From assembly GCA_038501785.1 (NCBI GenBank), contig JBAMJR010000084.1:4312001-4376000 (forward strand): a stretch of DNA of 64,000 nucleotides. The letters run 5' to 3'. Both the position numbers and the translations under genes were made by a program. Shown here in pieces: positions 25,701 to 38,050 of the stretch. The notes under the pieces were generated by a model. That model did not search any database, had not been told where the DNA came from, and worked only from the letters and a program-made list of their open reading frames with translations. The DNA is from Myoxocephalus aenaeus. Taxonomy: Eukaryota; Chordata; Actinopteri; Perciformes; Cottidae. The stretch's first letter is position 1; every line of letters begins with the position of its first letter.

Positions 25701-28257
25701 GTTTCAGTTGGTTGCCATCTGAAACCTCCCCGCTAGATGCTGCTCAATCCTGCACACTAGATCTTTAACTCAAACTTTAAAACATGTCCGTTCTAAATAA
25801 GGTCGCTGTTGATTCAGGAGCTTCTGAATCGTGGACCCCTCTGCGTCTCACCTCAGGCTGCGGGGGGAAGAAGGTGCTGGTGACTCGGTACATGTTCTCC
25901 GAGTTGACCTGGATGCTGACGTTGCTGAAGCGCACCTCGTGGACGTTGCGCGTGCTCGCTCGAGGGCAGAGGTCGCTCTCGCCGGCGTACGGGGAGAACG
26001 TGATCGTGTTCTTCAGGTGACACTGAGGCAGGTTGTCGCTGACGGCGCCGTCCACGTAATGCTGAGCGGAAAGGGAGCATGTGGACCAGTGAGAAGAGAA
26101 AAGAGAAACTCATTCAGGCCCAATATGTTCTCAAGTCATCAGAAATATTGATCGTGGTTCAACTAAATCATCCTGACAGGTTAATGTTGACATGAATGAT
26201 ATACAATCCTCTGCATACAATCATACAAAATTAAAATAAAAAAAACTATGCAACACTTGTTGACAATGTGTCAAAGAGCTGCAGGGCTTCTATTTATCTC
26301 AGTCAGTGTGATCGAAAGGCGTTACAATGTGTGGAAATGTAGTTAAACTGAATACAAGTGGTATTTTATTTATTTAATTCCATTTGGAATATTTACATAA
26401 ATATATATATATATATATATTTATTGTGCATCGTGTCGTTTCCCCTGAGACTAGTGACCACAGGGTAACAGTAAGAAACATCCGCATGAAATCTAATTAA
26501 AACACATGTATTATGTCCTATACAGCTTGCTGGTCCACTCACCACTCCACGGTACGTAGGTGGAATAACGCCACAGTAGAAAGGCACGAAGCAGCTGCAT
26601 ACCAGGACCTGGAAAAGCCGGACATTACTGCAGATTATTTACAGAAACTCAAACTCCCTGTGCAGACACAATAGAGAAACGGGTAAATTCAGTTTAAGCC
26701 TTATTTTCAAAGCCGGTTAAAAATCTGTTATATCAGATATGATGGTAATTTTGAAGACAATCACTCCTCCAGTTCTGGCCAAGGAGGGAACAGCCCCCAC
26801 TTATTCCTCCTCCACTCCCCCCAGCAACAGTCTCATCTGTGTAGTCAGCGTTTCTTTATCTAGAACTAGAAAAAAAAACCAGTAATGACTGTATCACCAA
26901 AGATCCTATCTACTCTTTTTCTTGTGGCTGTTGGCAATCTAACTCCTGACCTGAAAAGAAAAGGGTGTGCCCAATGCCAAATTGCAAAATATACCTGAAT
27001 GAGCTCCTCTCTGCTGTCGAACTCGGACACGAGAACGTTCTTCCCGTCAGACACTCGGGTCAGGGACACACAGAGCTTCCCAGAGGCTCGGACGTGGGCG
27101 TCTTCCGGGAGGCCCCGCAGCAGAGAGTCCTTGACTAACCGCATCAGGTTGAAAGCCGGGTGCAGGGGCCCCAGTTTGTGCTTCCTGCCCTCTTTGGCCA
27201 TGGACATCAAATCAGCACAGCACATCTCTGCACACAGTAAAGACAGAGCTTGCATGTTTAGAAGATCACACCGCTGAAAAAGCTCTTTTTGCAAAACCCT
27301 GCAGATGCACATGATTAATCATGACTTTATAGGATCTTTCAAACAGTGATTCTGTGAACTAAGGACTTTTTAGATTGCCTCATTTGATTGAAAACATGTC
27401 ATGCTGTCTCTGCATCTTGTATACCACAACGTGTGAAAGTACTATTAGTCACTTGCATTACTAAATATGTGATCTACAAAAAACTTTTACAAATTTCTAC
27501 AAATTCACATGGCTAAAATAATGTTGATGGAAGTCCATCTGAGGTAAAGAACAACTCTTTACTGTGAAAGTTTGTTATTTTGCTTTTGACTTCTGAGGAA
27601 AATCTGAGGTCTCCAGATAAAAATGCAACCACAGCAACATTTCAACAGATCCAAAAAGTGAGCAGAAGCTTCTTTTTTTTTATAGGCTTTGTCCATCACA
27701 TGAGGTCACAAGGGGACAAGCAAAGTGATGAAGATGAAATGGACACAAGTAATCTGTCATGGAAGAGACACAGCAATCACCCGGAAATGCAATCTCAAAA
27801 ATCTATATTTTAAAGTAATTAGAGGACAAAAGAAACGAAATAGAATTACTCCCCATGGTGTTGACATTGACATTGGAATTGGGGATTTATCAAATTACAA
27901 TGCTGTTTGGTGCACTAGATATATGTCGAATTATGTAATAAATCAAGTCCTTCAAAGGGCAGCTTGAATATTGCTTCCTTTAACCCCACACGTTTGCGTT
28001 TAACCAACGTTAAAAGTGCACTTTTTTTAATGGAGTTTGGTCAATGGAGAAGGGACCCGCGTCTTCTCACCCAGGGGGACTCCAACAGTGAGAACAGCGG
28101 CCATCAGAGCACCTGCAGACGCTCCATAGATTTTAGAGGCGTCTTGTATGAAACGAGGAAACCTTTCAAGGATACAGCTGCTGGCTCCAACATAGTAAAT
28201 CCCCATAAAACCGCATCCTGCAAAGGAGACGCTCCATTCCTTCTCCAAATCAAACAT
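22799..28257 (-). CDS. Patatin-like phospholipase, PNPLA2/3 type, paralog B
   Basis: Exons (minus): 28071-28257, 26995-27227, 26543-26608, 25852-26061, 24422-24482, 24143-24316, 23935-24052, 23314-23421, 22799-23150; 1509 nt, 502 residues. The first five exons (187, 233, 66, 210, 61 nt) equal those of paralog A. Seen: SFAGCGF, GASAG with Ser47, VDGAVSDN with Asp166, then the ATGL-like C-terminal segment MPCPRPVESAYSLAKR and a Pro/Ser/Thr-rich tail. The residue at the human PNPLA3 position 148 is Val. Its start is 276 bp from a divergent oxygenase gene. Intron 3 (26062-26542) contains sequence found again in scattered pieces in the oxygenase cluster. Confidence 0.92.
24944..25382. mobile_element. 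MITE with hAT-like CAGGGTTC ends
   Basis: Left end CAGGGTTCATACACATCTTG, right end complement CAGGGTTCTTACGGTCATGG. The interior is built of repeated 'tccatgact' units typical of a widespread fish MITE. Just before it (about 24880-24940) lies a LINE/SINE-like tail (TGTAAAGCCCCTTGAGG). Both are in intron 4 of lipase B. Target duplication not resolved. Confidence 0.6.
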
Positions 28258-28533
28258 TTCCTCAGATTCCCTCCGGCGAAACTAATCAGTCATAGCAACA
28301 ACTTGTCGAAGTGTTAAATCAAAAATGATGAGGATCTACCACATCACCTGCTAACAGCCTCCAAAGGTGACAAGATAACCAAACTGTTGCGTAAATACGC
28401 ACCATTGTTTTCGCCATTGGCTGAATGAAGTCACGTGACCGCAGAACGCGTTCGCAGCCTGGGTGTATTCTCATGTGCAGGAACACAACACACCAGATAG
28501 TGTCAGACATTACACTTAGTTTTTCTTTTCAAA
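28258..28533. promoter_or_regulatory. Shared divergent promoter, lipase B / oxygenase copy 1
   Basis: 276 bp between two start codons facing away from each other. Contains an inverted CCAAT box (ATTGG, 28416-28420) and a perfect palindromic E-box GTCACGTGAC at 28430-28439, the consensus bound by TFEB/MITF/USF-type bHLH-zip factors. Parts of this promoter recur upstream of copies 3 and 5. Regulation is inferred, not shown. Confidence 0.65.
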
Positions 28534-31218
28534 ATGAGCATCCCGGTTGTGGACTTTGGTGCGTGCAGCCTGAGGGAGGAAGATGTTGCTGACGAGCAGA
28601 TGCACAAGCTGAGCAAAGAGCTGGAATCAGCTTTCACTGAAGTTGGTTTCGTGTTTCTGAAGAACACCGGGATCACCCAGGAGGAGGTGAGACAGAGACA
28701 CGTTAGTTTAGTTTGTTGCAGTGGGGTGGAAGATGCACTCAGATCACTAGTAGTAGAATCACACTGTGAAAAATACTCCACTGGAGGAAAAAGTCCCGCA
28801 TTAAAATCCTTACTGAAGTAACAATGTTGTGTCAAAAGTCTGTTTTATTATGATCATGTTAATGATTAATATTACTGCTGCATTAATGTGGGGGTTGCAT
28901 TTTACTGCTATATGGAGAGACAGTGAGTGTGATTACTGGCAGTGGCAAGTCTGTGACAGGCGTCAGCTAGGTGTCAGGACAGCGAGTTTAAATGTATTTT
29001 GCCATCTCTTAAATTGTGCAATTGTTGAATAAAGAATAAAGAATAAAAAATCCTGGGAACACCAATTGTTGTTATGACAGGTCAGCTGCCGTAAATCATA
29101 TTTATGATTTTAGTTGAGTCAACTGAACCCCCGTACTCTGTATACATCATTCGAGCAACCTACCTGTGCTTTTTTGTTTATCATTCATTTTATTTATGTA
29201 TGATTTTGCTGGTTTTGAAACAAAAAGGAACAAAATATACTCTTTCTAAATAATTACTGTTATAGTCATTTAAAACAATCAGCTAAAGTAATGAAAATAA
29301 ATCATCCTTTTTCGTTTAAAACTATTCATCAAAACGTTTTTAAATACAAGTCGAATCATATCTCCACTTGTCCTCTCCTTATATGTAGTTAGCAGTGGCG
29401 AGTCGCTAAGCCTTCACTGCTGGCCTGAACAGAATCACAAAGTTATAGCTATTTTATAATTTAATTGTTTTTCACAAATACACTACATGGCTTATAATTA
29501 TTTTTCCCTATCAGCTTATTTTCTCATTGCACAGCTCCTGTCTTCCTCTGTTGCTCTGCCTGCAGTCTTCAGGCTGCAGGCAGTGCAGCGTGTTTTAAGG
29601 AAAAGCTTTCATCCAATCACATTTTTTTCTCTCCGGTGTCTCTATGTCAGCAAAGCAGTTTAAGCAGGCTTTAGCAGATTAAAGTACACAGAGAGTGGAC
29701 GTTGTGGTTGATTGTCATGGACTTCAACAAATCAGATCTTTAGTTTGACAAGCTGGGCGGATTCTTTGACGTGCAGCGCCTGTGAAATGGCGTGGATGTA
29801 TATGATTGGTCAGTGGCCCAGCGTGACCATTAACATGCGCTGTGATTGGTCAGTGTGGCACGAAGCTACTAGAAACTTCTAGCTGCTACCTAGAACCTAG
29901 AAGCTACCTTGCTGGTGGATTTACTGATGACTTGCTGGTGTATTTTACTGATGATGCCTTTCGCACAGAGGATTACGGGAAGGTGGTGAGTGAAATGCTG
30001 GTTGTGTTAGTTTTTTTTACATCTGCAGTCGTATTTAATCATACACAGTGCTGTTGTTGCTGCTGGTCGAGCCGGGACTGGGGCCGTGCCTCTCCCCTCT
30101 ACGGTGCAGCAGCTGCTGGATGTCTTGTGTGTGCACTGTGCAGTGTTTTAGTTTTGTTGGATTGTTTTGTTATTACTAAATGTGACTGGTTGTTTGGTGG
30201 TTATTTGGACAACATGCATTGTTGTTGACCCGACGGGGTTGGGCTGGTCAAGTTGGTCAGCCAGGATGCACAACATCGCGAGGCGAGCGCTGTGTAATGG
30301 AACATTGCTCCACGGAGTGGCCGCTCCTTTTTTTTCTTGTCAAAGTGGTTAAAATAGCTCCGCAGGTCGGTCCACACACCCTGTGTGACCTCCCTCCATG
30401 CTCGTAATAGTGGAAATGCACGGCCCGCCACTGGTAGTTAGGTGTCGGTAGGTGCCACAAGCTGCCAGGGCCAGTAGTTGTCACAGGAATGCCACCACTA
30501 GTCAGAGACTTGCCACCACTAGTCAGAGACTTGCCACAGACTTAGTAAAGAAATAGTAAATTGTCTTTTCTGCATGCTTTTGACAGGTGGATCGTGTCAT
30601 GGCCATATCCAAGACATTCTTCCTGCAGCCATTAGAGGAGAAGCAACCCTTCAGCAGGAAAAGCTTCGGCAATAATGAATACCACGGCTGGGTGCAAATA
30701 GAGACTGAAAGGTTGGACTCAGAAAATGAACACAAACACACTTCTCATGTGCACAGTTTAGTCGTTGTAAAAGGAAATAGCTGTTTGTTTGTTTGTTCTT
30801 CAGGTTGAATCCTCATCGCCCTGGAGACCTAAAGGAGTCATTCCAAGTTCATTCACTTCGTCCTGACATTGTAAAGTCTCATTGTATAAGGTTGACTGTT
30901 AATGTCTTAGTCTGGAGGTCAAAGTTCAAGTTACTCTATATAGTCCTACTTGCAGCCTGATTGATAAACTATACTGCCAGTATTATCAGCTGATATCGAT
31001 CTATCCCATATACATTATTTATTTTAAACAGTCACAAATCAATATCAGTTCTCTTCTGCTGTAGAAATGGCCATCGGGTGGCGTAAAAGGGTTCCAGGAG
31101 ATCCAGACGTCTTTCTTCCGGCGCTGCAACGAGCTGAGTCTGCGGGTGCTGAGGGTGATGGCCCTCAGTCTGGGTCTGGACCCGCAGCTGTTCATGAGCG
31201 CGCACCGCTTTATAGGAA
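28534..31218 (+). pseudogene. Fe(II)/2-oxoglutarate oxygenase copy 1, exons 1-4 only
   Basis: Exons 28534-28686, 30587-30711, 30804-30870 and 31065-31218 match the first four exons of copy 3 in length and phase, giving about 166 residues. Intron 4 then follows the copy 5 intron until about 31496, where unrelated repeat sequence begins. Exons 5-7, with all metal and 2-oxoglutarate ligands, are missing. It still owns the ancestral-looking shared promoter. It forms an inverted repeat with copy 2. Most likely a truncated pseudogene; a short transcript is possible. Confidence 0.85.
29393..30433. mobile_element. hAT-type element in intron 1 of oxygenase copy 1
   Basis: Ends CAGTGGCG / CGCCACTG, flanked by the 8-bp direct repeat GTAGTTAG at 29385-29392 and 30434-30441. 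Copy 3 has the empty site (one GTAGTTAG at 39450-39457). The left end of the same insertion survives in copy 2 at about 35100-35275. Length 1041 bp, no transposase seen. Confidence 0.8.
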
Positions 31219-31496
31219 GTATGTACATTTAAGGACAGTCAATGAGTCATCAGAGCATGCCTTCAAAACTGCCTACTCTTTTGGTTCATAATGCAGCTTC
31301 CCTTACAAAGTACGTGTTGTTATATTTCCTCTGGCATACTAAATAATATGGGAAAGCCCAGCGGCTGATATGTGGCTCTGTGATCCTCCTGTTCATCTGC
31401 ATGGAGTCCAGTGAGCAACGTGTGGACATCTCACACTCACAACGTTGCATTCTGCTGTGCAGGTGAAAATACAGAGATCTGCTCACAGGACCAGTG

Positions 31497-32660
31497 TACA
31501 TCCAGGATTCATAGAACCGTAGTTACCTTCGTAACTCTCGTTATATTCAATTTAACTACATTTCCACACATTGTAACGACTTTCGATCACACTGACTGAG
31601 ATAAATAGAAGCACTCGTGCATTTTAATGTCATGCAATGCACAATAATACTGCCTTACAGAAAAATATAACAAATCATTAAACCACATACCGCCACCAAG
31701 ATTTCTAGAGATGAATCAAGAGCTCTTTGACACATTGTCAACAAGTGTTGCATAGTTTTTATTATTATTTATTTAGTATGATTGTATACAGAGGATTGTA
31801 TATAATTCATGTCAACATTAACCTGTCAGGATGATTTAGTTATTGCATGATCTGTCTCTTCAGGCTTTTGGCCTGAAAAGTGAATGTTTTGTTTAGTGCA
31901 CACTGTAGTTCATTGTCACTGATAGTGTCTCGTCGAGGAAATACTTTAAAAAATATGTATTTATTCCATTAATCTGAGCTGAATATTTCATAAGAATGAA
32001 TGTCAGACACCTAACGTTACATAGTGCTGGTGTCTAAAGAATGAAATGGTCATATTTACATTTTTCATGTAGAAAACATTCTGGATCCATAAAATGTTCT
32101 TTAATAACTTCTCGTGTGATCATGTGCTGTATATGCATGTTGGTTTAAAACATGCTATCAATCAATATTTTAAAATCATGTTGTTCTCTAATACATCTCA
32201 ACTGTTTTATATAAGCTCTTAGGAGTCCACACTGAAACAGTTTCATACAATTATCTCTCCAGCTATCCTTATTTTATTTTTTAGATCTGAGAGGAGAATT
32301 TCCTCTGAGCCATCTTGCTTTTTTTGTTTACTAATGTTATACTTGCACAAAATGCATCTATCTTTAGAACCAAATGATTGAATAATAACGTTTACAGATA
32401 AAGTTCCATAATTATCTATTTAAATATTTTGATGTATTATAATTGTGCTGGTGTTGGAGACAATTGTATGAATTCCAAAGTTGCTGTATGTGTGCAGAGA
32501 GTTTGTATCTGTGAATTTGTGTTTTGTTTCTCACAATATAATAATTTTGTATTTATTTATTCTCTACACACTATAAATGAAACCGCAGCAGGTCGAGATG
32601 GGGAACTTAAATGCCAATTTAAACTTGATTATATGTTAATAAAACAGATCAGCGATAGTA
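31497..32660. repeat. Dispersed repeat block between copies 1 and 2
   Basis: Unrelated to the oxygenase. Parts recur in inverted orientation in lipase B intron 3 (about 26165-26375), at 43780-43998, in both palindrome arms (outer parts, 44136-44520 and 48428-48812, continuing to about 48945) and at 61559-61715. The part 31510-31600 resembles ends of common fish DNA transposons. The end adjoining 32660 is the 3' UTR of copy 2. No gene seen. Confidence 0.6.
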
Positions 32661-32666
32661 AAAGAC

Positions 32667-35600
32667 TCAAACATAGGAGGCCTCGAAGCGCTGGGTGAGG
32701 TAGCCGCCTGCGGTCACTGGAGGGTATTTGTTGGAGCCGTCGCAGCAGGTGATCACAGCCTCATCATCCGGGTGGACGAAGAAGGCCAGAGACTGACGTG
32801 TGCTGGAGTGTCCAGCAGGGGGCAGCAAAACTCTGTGGACCTGAGGGAGAGCGGACAACCGTGATTACTCAAAGTTTAAATTTTCAACACAGAATTATTG
32901 TGGCCAAAATAATTCACAATATTATCGCGATATCTACAGAAAAAAATACAGCTGTCACTGAAATAAGCTTTGTTCATAGTGTGTTTTGTCTTATATTCTG
33001 GCAAATGCACTACACTCAAAATACGAGGCCACCGCCCTCTGTAAACATAACTGTAAAAAAAAGTGAGGTGCTGGATTATTTACATAATATCAATATTGAA
33101 TTAATATAATATGCCTATGGCATCATTCTCCTTTAATAGTTCTGTAGGTATGCTGGGATTTGTATCATTCAAACATTTCTTAACAGCCTTTTGTAACACT
33201 GTCCAGCACCTTGGCTGACCTTTGACCTCTTGTCGACCAGTTTGACCTTGCTAAACAAAGCCTTTTCATTCACATGTAATAAACGTCCTCTCAACTCACC
33301 GCAGAGACATAGTGGTCGCTGGTCCAGCGCTGCATCAGGTCGCCGACATTGACGAGGACCGCTCCGGGGACGTAGGGAACACCGATGAATTCACCTGAAC
33401 GCCTCTGCACCTGAAGGTTTGGATTGCATTTCTTACACAGTGCTAAATATCAAAGCAAATGTCCCGTTTGGTAATTCTAGACTTAAACATAGTGTTGCAG
33501 GTAATACATAGTGTAATACATAGTGTTACCATAGTAATACATAGTGTTACCTGCAGACCTCCGGAGTTGCTGAACAACAGCGTGATGCTGCCATAGTCTG
33601 AATGTTCCCCACATCGCAGCTGATCCTCCTTCACTTTCTCGTGGTTTACTGACGGGTAGTACAGCGACCGCAGTGTTGTGCCATTAACTTCAGCTGGAGG
33701 AGACACAACGACACCGGTTTGTTCATAAATCATAAACATCTACATAAAAATAAAAAAGAGAGAGAAGGCAGTTTTGAAGGCACACTCTGATGACTCATTG
33801 ACTGTCCTTAAATGTACATACTTTCCATAAAGCGGTGCGCGCTCATGAACAGCTGCGGGTCCAGACCCAGACTGAGGGCCATCACCCTCAGCACCCGCAG
33901 ACTCAGCTCGTTGCAGCGCCGGAAGAAAGACGTCTGGATCTCCTGGAACCCTTTAACGCCACCCGATGGCCATTTCTACAGCAGAAGAGAACTGATATTG
34001 ATTTGTGACTGTTTAAAATAAATAAATAATCAATGTATCTGCAATGTATATGGGATAGATCGATATCAGCTGATAATACTGGGAGTATACTTTATCAATC
34101 AGGCGGCAAGTAGGACAGATCTTTTACTGGTTATAGAGTAACTTGAACTTTGACCTCCAGACTAAGACATTAACATCCAACCTTATACAATGAGACTTTA
34201 CAATGTCAGGATGAATTGAAGTAACGTTGAATGACTCCTTTAGGTCTCCAGGGCGACGAGGATTCAACCTGAAGAACAAACAAACAAACAGTTATTTCCT
34301 TTTACAACGACTAAACTGTGCACATGAGAAGTGTGTTTGTGTTCATTTTCTGAGTCCGACCTCTCAGTCTCTATTTGCACCCAGCCGTGGTTGGGATTGT
34401 TGGGTAAGCTTTTCCTGCTGAAAGGTTGCTTCTCCTCTTCTGGCTGCAGGAAGAATGTCTTGGATATGGCCATGACACGATCCACCTGTCAAAAGCAGCA
34501 GAAAAGACACTTTACTACTTAAACTCAAGGTACTTTGCTCGAGCATTTCTATTTCATGGAAAGTTATACTTCTACTCCCCCTTTTTTTTATCTGTCTGAC
34601 AGCTTTCGTTACTTTTACAGATTACAATTTTGTCCTCCTTTTCCTGTCCATCCTTCCTGTTTTTGGGAAACGGAAGGATGAAATGTTCCTTCATGGGTTG
34701 AGAAAACTCTCTCGCTTTTTATTGGCATTTTAGATCAGAATCAGAATCATTTATTTATTGGACAAGTACGTTTGCACGTGCAAGGAATTTGACTCGGTGA
34801 AAGGTGCAGAACAATAAACATAGACAAAACAAGAAAACAAAAACAGGTCAGCTGGAAAATGCATCACCACAAAGCTGAAAACAGGGCTGAATTTGAACTA
34901 TTTATTAGTTCAAATTAGCATTTTTTGTGTGTCACAAGGAGCTCCTCCTTGTGACACTGGCCACTGCTAGTAATCACACTCAATGTCTCTCCAACACACA
35001 CATTAATGCAGCAGTAATATTATACTTCTGATACTCAACATTGTTACTTAAGTAAGGATTTTAATGCAGGACTTTTTCCTGCAGTGGAAGACTGCCTGAA
35101 GACTGCAGGCAGAGCAACAGAGGAAGACAGGAGCTGTGCAATGAGAAAATAAGCTGATAGGGAAAAATAATTATAAGCCATGTAGTGTATTTGTGAAAAA
35201 CAATTAAATTATAAAATAGCTATAACTTTGTGATTCTGTTCAGGCCAGCAGTGAAGGCTTGGCGACTCGCCACTGCTAACTACATATAAGGAGAGGACAA
35301 GTGGAGATATGATTCGACTTGTATTTAAAAACGTTTTGATGAATAGTTTTAAACGAAAAAGGATGATTTATTTTCATTACTTTAGCTGATTGTTTTAAAT
35401 GACTATAACAGTAATTATTTAGAAAGAGTATATTTTGTTCCTTTTTGTTTCAAAACCAGCAAAATCATACATAAATAAAATGAATGATAAACAAAAAAGC
35501 ACAGGTAGGTTGCTCGAAAGATGTATACAGAGTACGGGGGTTCAGTTGACTCAACTAAAATCATAAATATGATTTACGGCAGCTGACCTGTCATAACAAC

Positions 35601-36136
35601 AATTGGTGTTCCCAGGATTTTTTATTTTTTATTCTTTATTCAACAATTGCACAATTTAAGAGATGGCAAAATACATTTAAACTCGCTGTCCTGACACCTA
35701 GCTGACGCCTGTCACAGACTTGCCACTGCCAGTAATCACACTCACTGTCTCTCCATATAGCAGTAAAATGCAACCCCCACATTAATGCAGCAGTAATATT
35801 AATCATTAACATGATCATAATAAAACAGACTTTTGACACACAACATTGTTACTTCAGTAAGGATTTTAATGCAGGACTTTTTCCTCCAGTGGAGTATTTT
35901 TCACAGTGTGGTTCTACTACTAGTGATCTGAGTGCATCTTCCACCCCACTGCAACAAACTAAACTAACGTGTCTCTGTCTCACCTCCTCCTGGGTGATCC
36001 CGGAGTTCTTCAGAAACACGAAACCAACTTCAGTGAAAGCTGATTCCAGCTCTTTGCTCAGCTTGTGCATCTGCTCGTCAGCAACATCTTCCTCCCTCAG
36101 GCTGCACGCACCAAAGTCCACAACCGGGATGCTCAT
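32667..36136 (-). CDS. Fe(II)/2-oxoglutarate oxygenase copy 2 (intact)
   Basis: Exons (minus): 35984-36136, 34361-34485, 34202-34268, 33822-33975, 33551-33693, 33300-33410, 32667-32840; 308 residues, same lengths as copy 3. Fe ligands His-x-Asp in GEHSDYGSITLL and the distal His in VHRVLLP, and the RQS 2-oxoglutarate motif are present. It differs at the end of exon 4 (FME for FIG) and in the C-terminus (GGYLTQRFEASYV). Its upstream region departs from the shared promoter at about 36205, so it lacks the CCAAT and E-box motifs of copies 1 and 3. Intron 1 carries a fish SINE-like repeat (34734-34860) and the end of an hAT insertion. Confidence 0.9.
34734..34860. repeat. Fish SINE/LINE-tail family, copy 3
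   Basis: AGAATCAGAATCATTTATTT followed by the GTTTGCACGTGCAAGGAATT consensus, same family as 8197 and 10773; in intron 1 of oxygenase copy 2. Confidence 0.65.
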
Positions 36137-36456
36137 TTTGAAAAAGAAAAACTAAGTGCAACGTCTGACACGATCTGGTGTGTTGTGTTCCTGCACATGA
36201 GAATAGGCTCGTCCGTTAGAGCTGCGCCTCGCCTGGAAACAGGCGTTGACAAAAAACTGCGATCAAGACAGTTTTCAGCTGGGTTCAAAGTACACACAGG
36301 AAGTCCCAGAAAAAATGACTTCCTGTTAGTTCCGAACTTTTGTCTACTTGTAGTTTACAGATCACGTTTGGATTCATTCATGTGTTTGTAAATATATATT
36401 TATGTAGAAATGTATGTGTATTTCAGGCTGCGGTCTTTGAACTTTTGGTCTTATTA

Positions 36457-37785
36457 AGCCTAATTTATGCTTCTCCGTCAGACCCCTACGCCGTAGCCTG
36501 ACGTGCGCCTCCAAAAAATCCTAACGCTGTGATTGGTCCGCGAACGTCATTTCCGGCGGTTGCTCTTTCCGGTTTGTCGTCCTACACCGCCATTTTTAAA
36601 CTTCTTGTAGCCCGGTAGTAACAATGGACCAAACAGAAGAACGAATCATCGAGGAGGTCAGGAAATACGACCACCTTTATAACTTTTCTTCGAGGGACTA
36701 CAACATGACATTAAACTCATGGCGAGAAATCGCGCAAAACACGGGGCTGGAGGCCGCCGAGTGCACGAAAAGAAGGAAGAACCTCCGGGACAAAAATGGC
36801 CGGCTGCGAAAAAAACTCGCTACAAAAAGTGGCCGCGAAACGGATTCCAATTACGAGGCAACGGTATGTGTTTTATGTTATTAATGCTACATCATCGGTT
36901 ATGTGTGTGCTTATGTGTAACGTTAAACATTAACAACATGTAATGCTGACTACTGGTTGTAAACAAACACAGACTAATCAAGCATCCACTCTTTCATTAA
37001 AAACAGACGTCGAGCGGTTCATCAGAGAGCGAGACGGCCTCTACATCTACATCTGCATCGCCGTCGCCCACCGAGCCCCCCCGGTCTGTCACACCGGCTT
37101 CTTCCCCAGTGGAGTCCCCCGTGTCTCGGCCCAAAAGGAAGAGGGACCAGCAGGGCGACGTGCTTGGCAAGCACATGGAAAACCTGCACGAACGGAGGAT
37201 GGAGTTGCATCAGAAGCTACTGCAGGAGGAGGATGAGTGCTTCAGGTTCGGACAAACTATGTGCGACTTGCTTCGGAGGGTGCCAGATGACCAGAGACCT
37301 GCTCTGATGTTTAAAGTCTACGGGCTCATACATGAACATGGACAATGATAGACCCGCAGCTTTGAACTTTGTATATAGTTTTTTTTTTCTTCTAAATAGT
37401 TGATACTCAAGTGTGTGTTGTATTGTTTGAGTGCACTTATACATAAGAATAAAGCACACAAGTTTGTTTTCAAGAAGTTGTTTGATATTTATTTTCAACA
37501 CCATGCATAACTCATTTACAGTTTATTATCACTGATTTAGTGTGCCTCGGGACACCATCTCGACGCCAGTTTGTAAGCTAGCCGCCACAGCTTGCTGGCT
37601 CCCACCCGAGGCTAAAACATTTGCAATATAAGCATTTGCTCTTCAATATTGATGAGCTCCAACTCCAAACACAGCCGCTTCAACCTGGTCGCCATTGTTT
37701 ACTGTGACCGGAAGAAAAAGCAAGGATTCGGCTATAACCCCTGAAACCACACAGGCACACACCCCTGGTGTGAATAAATTAGGCT
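36457..37785. mobile_element. PIF/Harbinger-type element, transposase mostly deleted
   Basis: Terminal inverted repeats AGCCTAATTTATGC (left) and AGCCTAATTTATTC (right, complement), flanked by the 3-bp target duplication TTA at 36454-36456 and 37786-37788, as in the PIF/Harbinger superfamily. It carries a two-exon MADF-domain gene on plus and only a short possible start of the transposase frame on minus (37612-37695, ATG then stop after 27 codons). Length 1329 bp. Not autonomous. Confidence 0.8.
36624..37348 (+). CDS. MADF-domain DNA-binding protein of the Harbinger element
   Basis: Two exons, 36624-36863 and 37007-37348, joined ACG|GT...AG|ACG, giving 193 residues. Residues 1-70 form a MADF/Myb-SANT-like domain (EERIIEEVRKYDHLYNF, then SWREIAQNTG and KRRKNLRDK). 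A Ser/Thr/Pro-rich linker, a KRKR basic patch and a C-terminal helical segment like the BESS/dimerisation end of such proteins follow. In this superfamily the second protein helps nuclear import and end binding of the transposase. The frame is fully open although the transposase partner is gone. AATAAA is near 37449. Confidence 0.75.
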
Positions 37786-37872
37786 TTAGCGGTCATGTGA
37801 CTTCATTCAGCCAATGGCCAAAACGGTTGTTGTTGCTATGACTGATTAGTTTCACCGGAGGGATCTGAAGAA

Positions 37873-38050
37873 ATGTTTGATTTGGAGAAGGAATGGAGCG
37901 TCTCCTTTGCATGATGCGGTTTTATGGGGATTTACTATGTTGGAGCCAGCAGCTGTATCCTTGAAAGGTTTCCTCGTTTCATACAAGACGCCTCTAAAAT
38001 CTATGGAGCGTCTGCAGGTGCTCTGATGGCCGCTGTTCTCACTGTTGGAG
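37873..38050 (+). pseudogene. Relic first exon of a lipase B copy
   Basis: Closely matches the first exon of lipase B, on the opposite strand, from MFDLEKEW to the GASAG elbow. An in-frame TGA at 37912-37914 replaces the Gly codon of the oxyanion loop, and similarity stops at 38050, before the splice donor. A snippet of lipase B intron 3 (matching about 26440-26495) follows at 38200-38240. It shows that the duplicated oxygenase segment carried neighbouring lipase DNA. Confidence 0.8.

Noticed and set aside
28690..28830. 95-codon extension of oxygenase exon 1
   Set aside because: Reads through the GTGAGA donor into an intron that holds a common fish repeat; repeated identically in copies 2 and 3.
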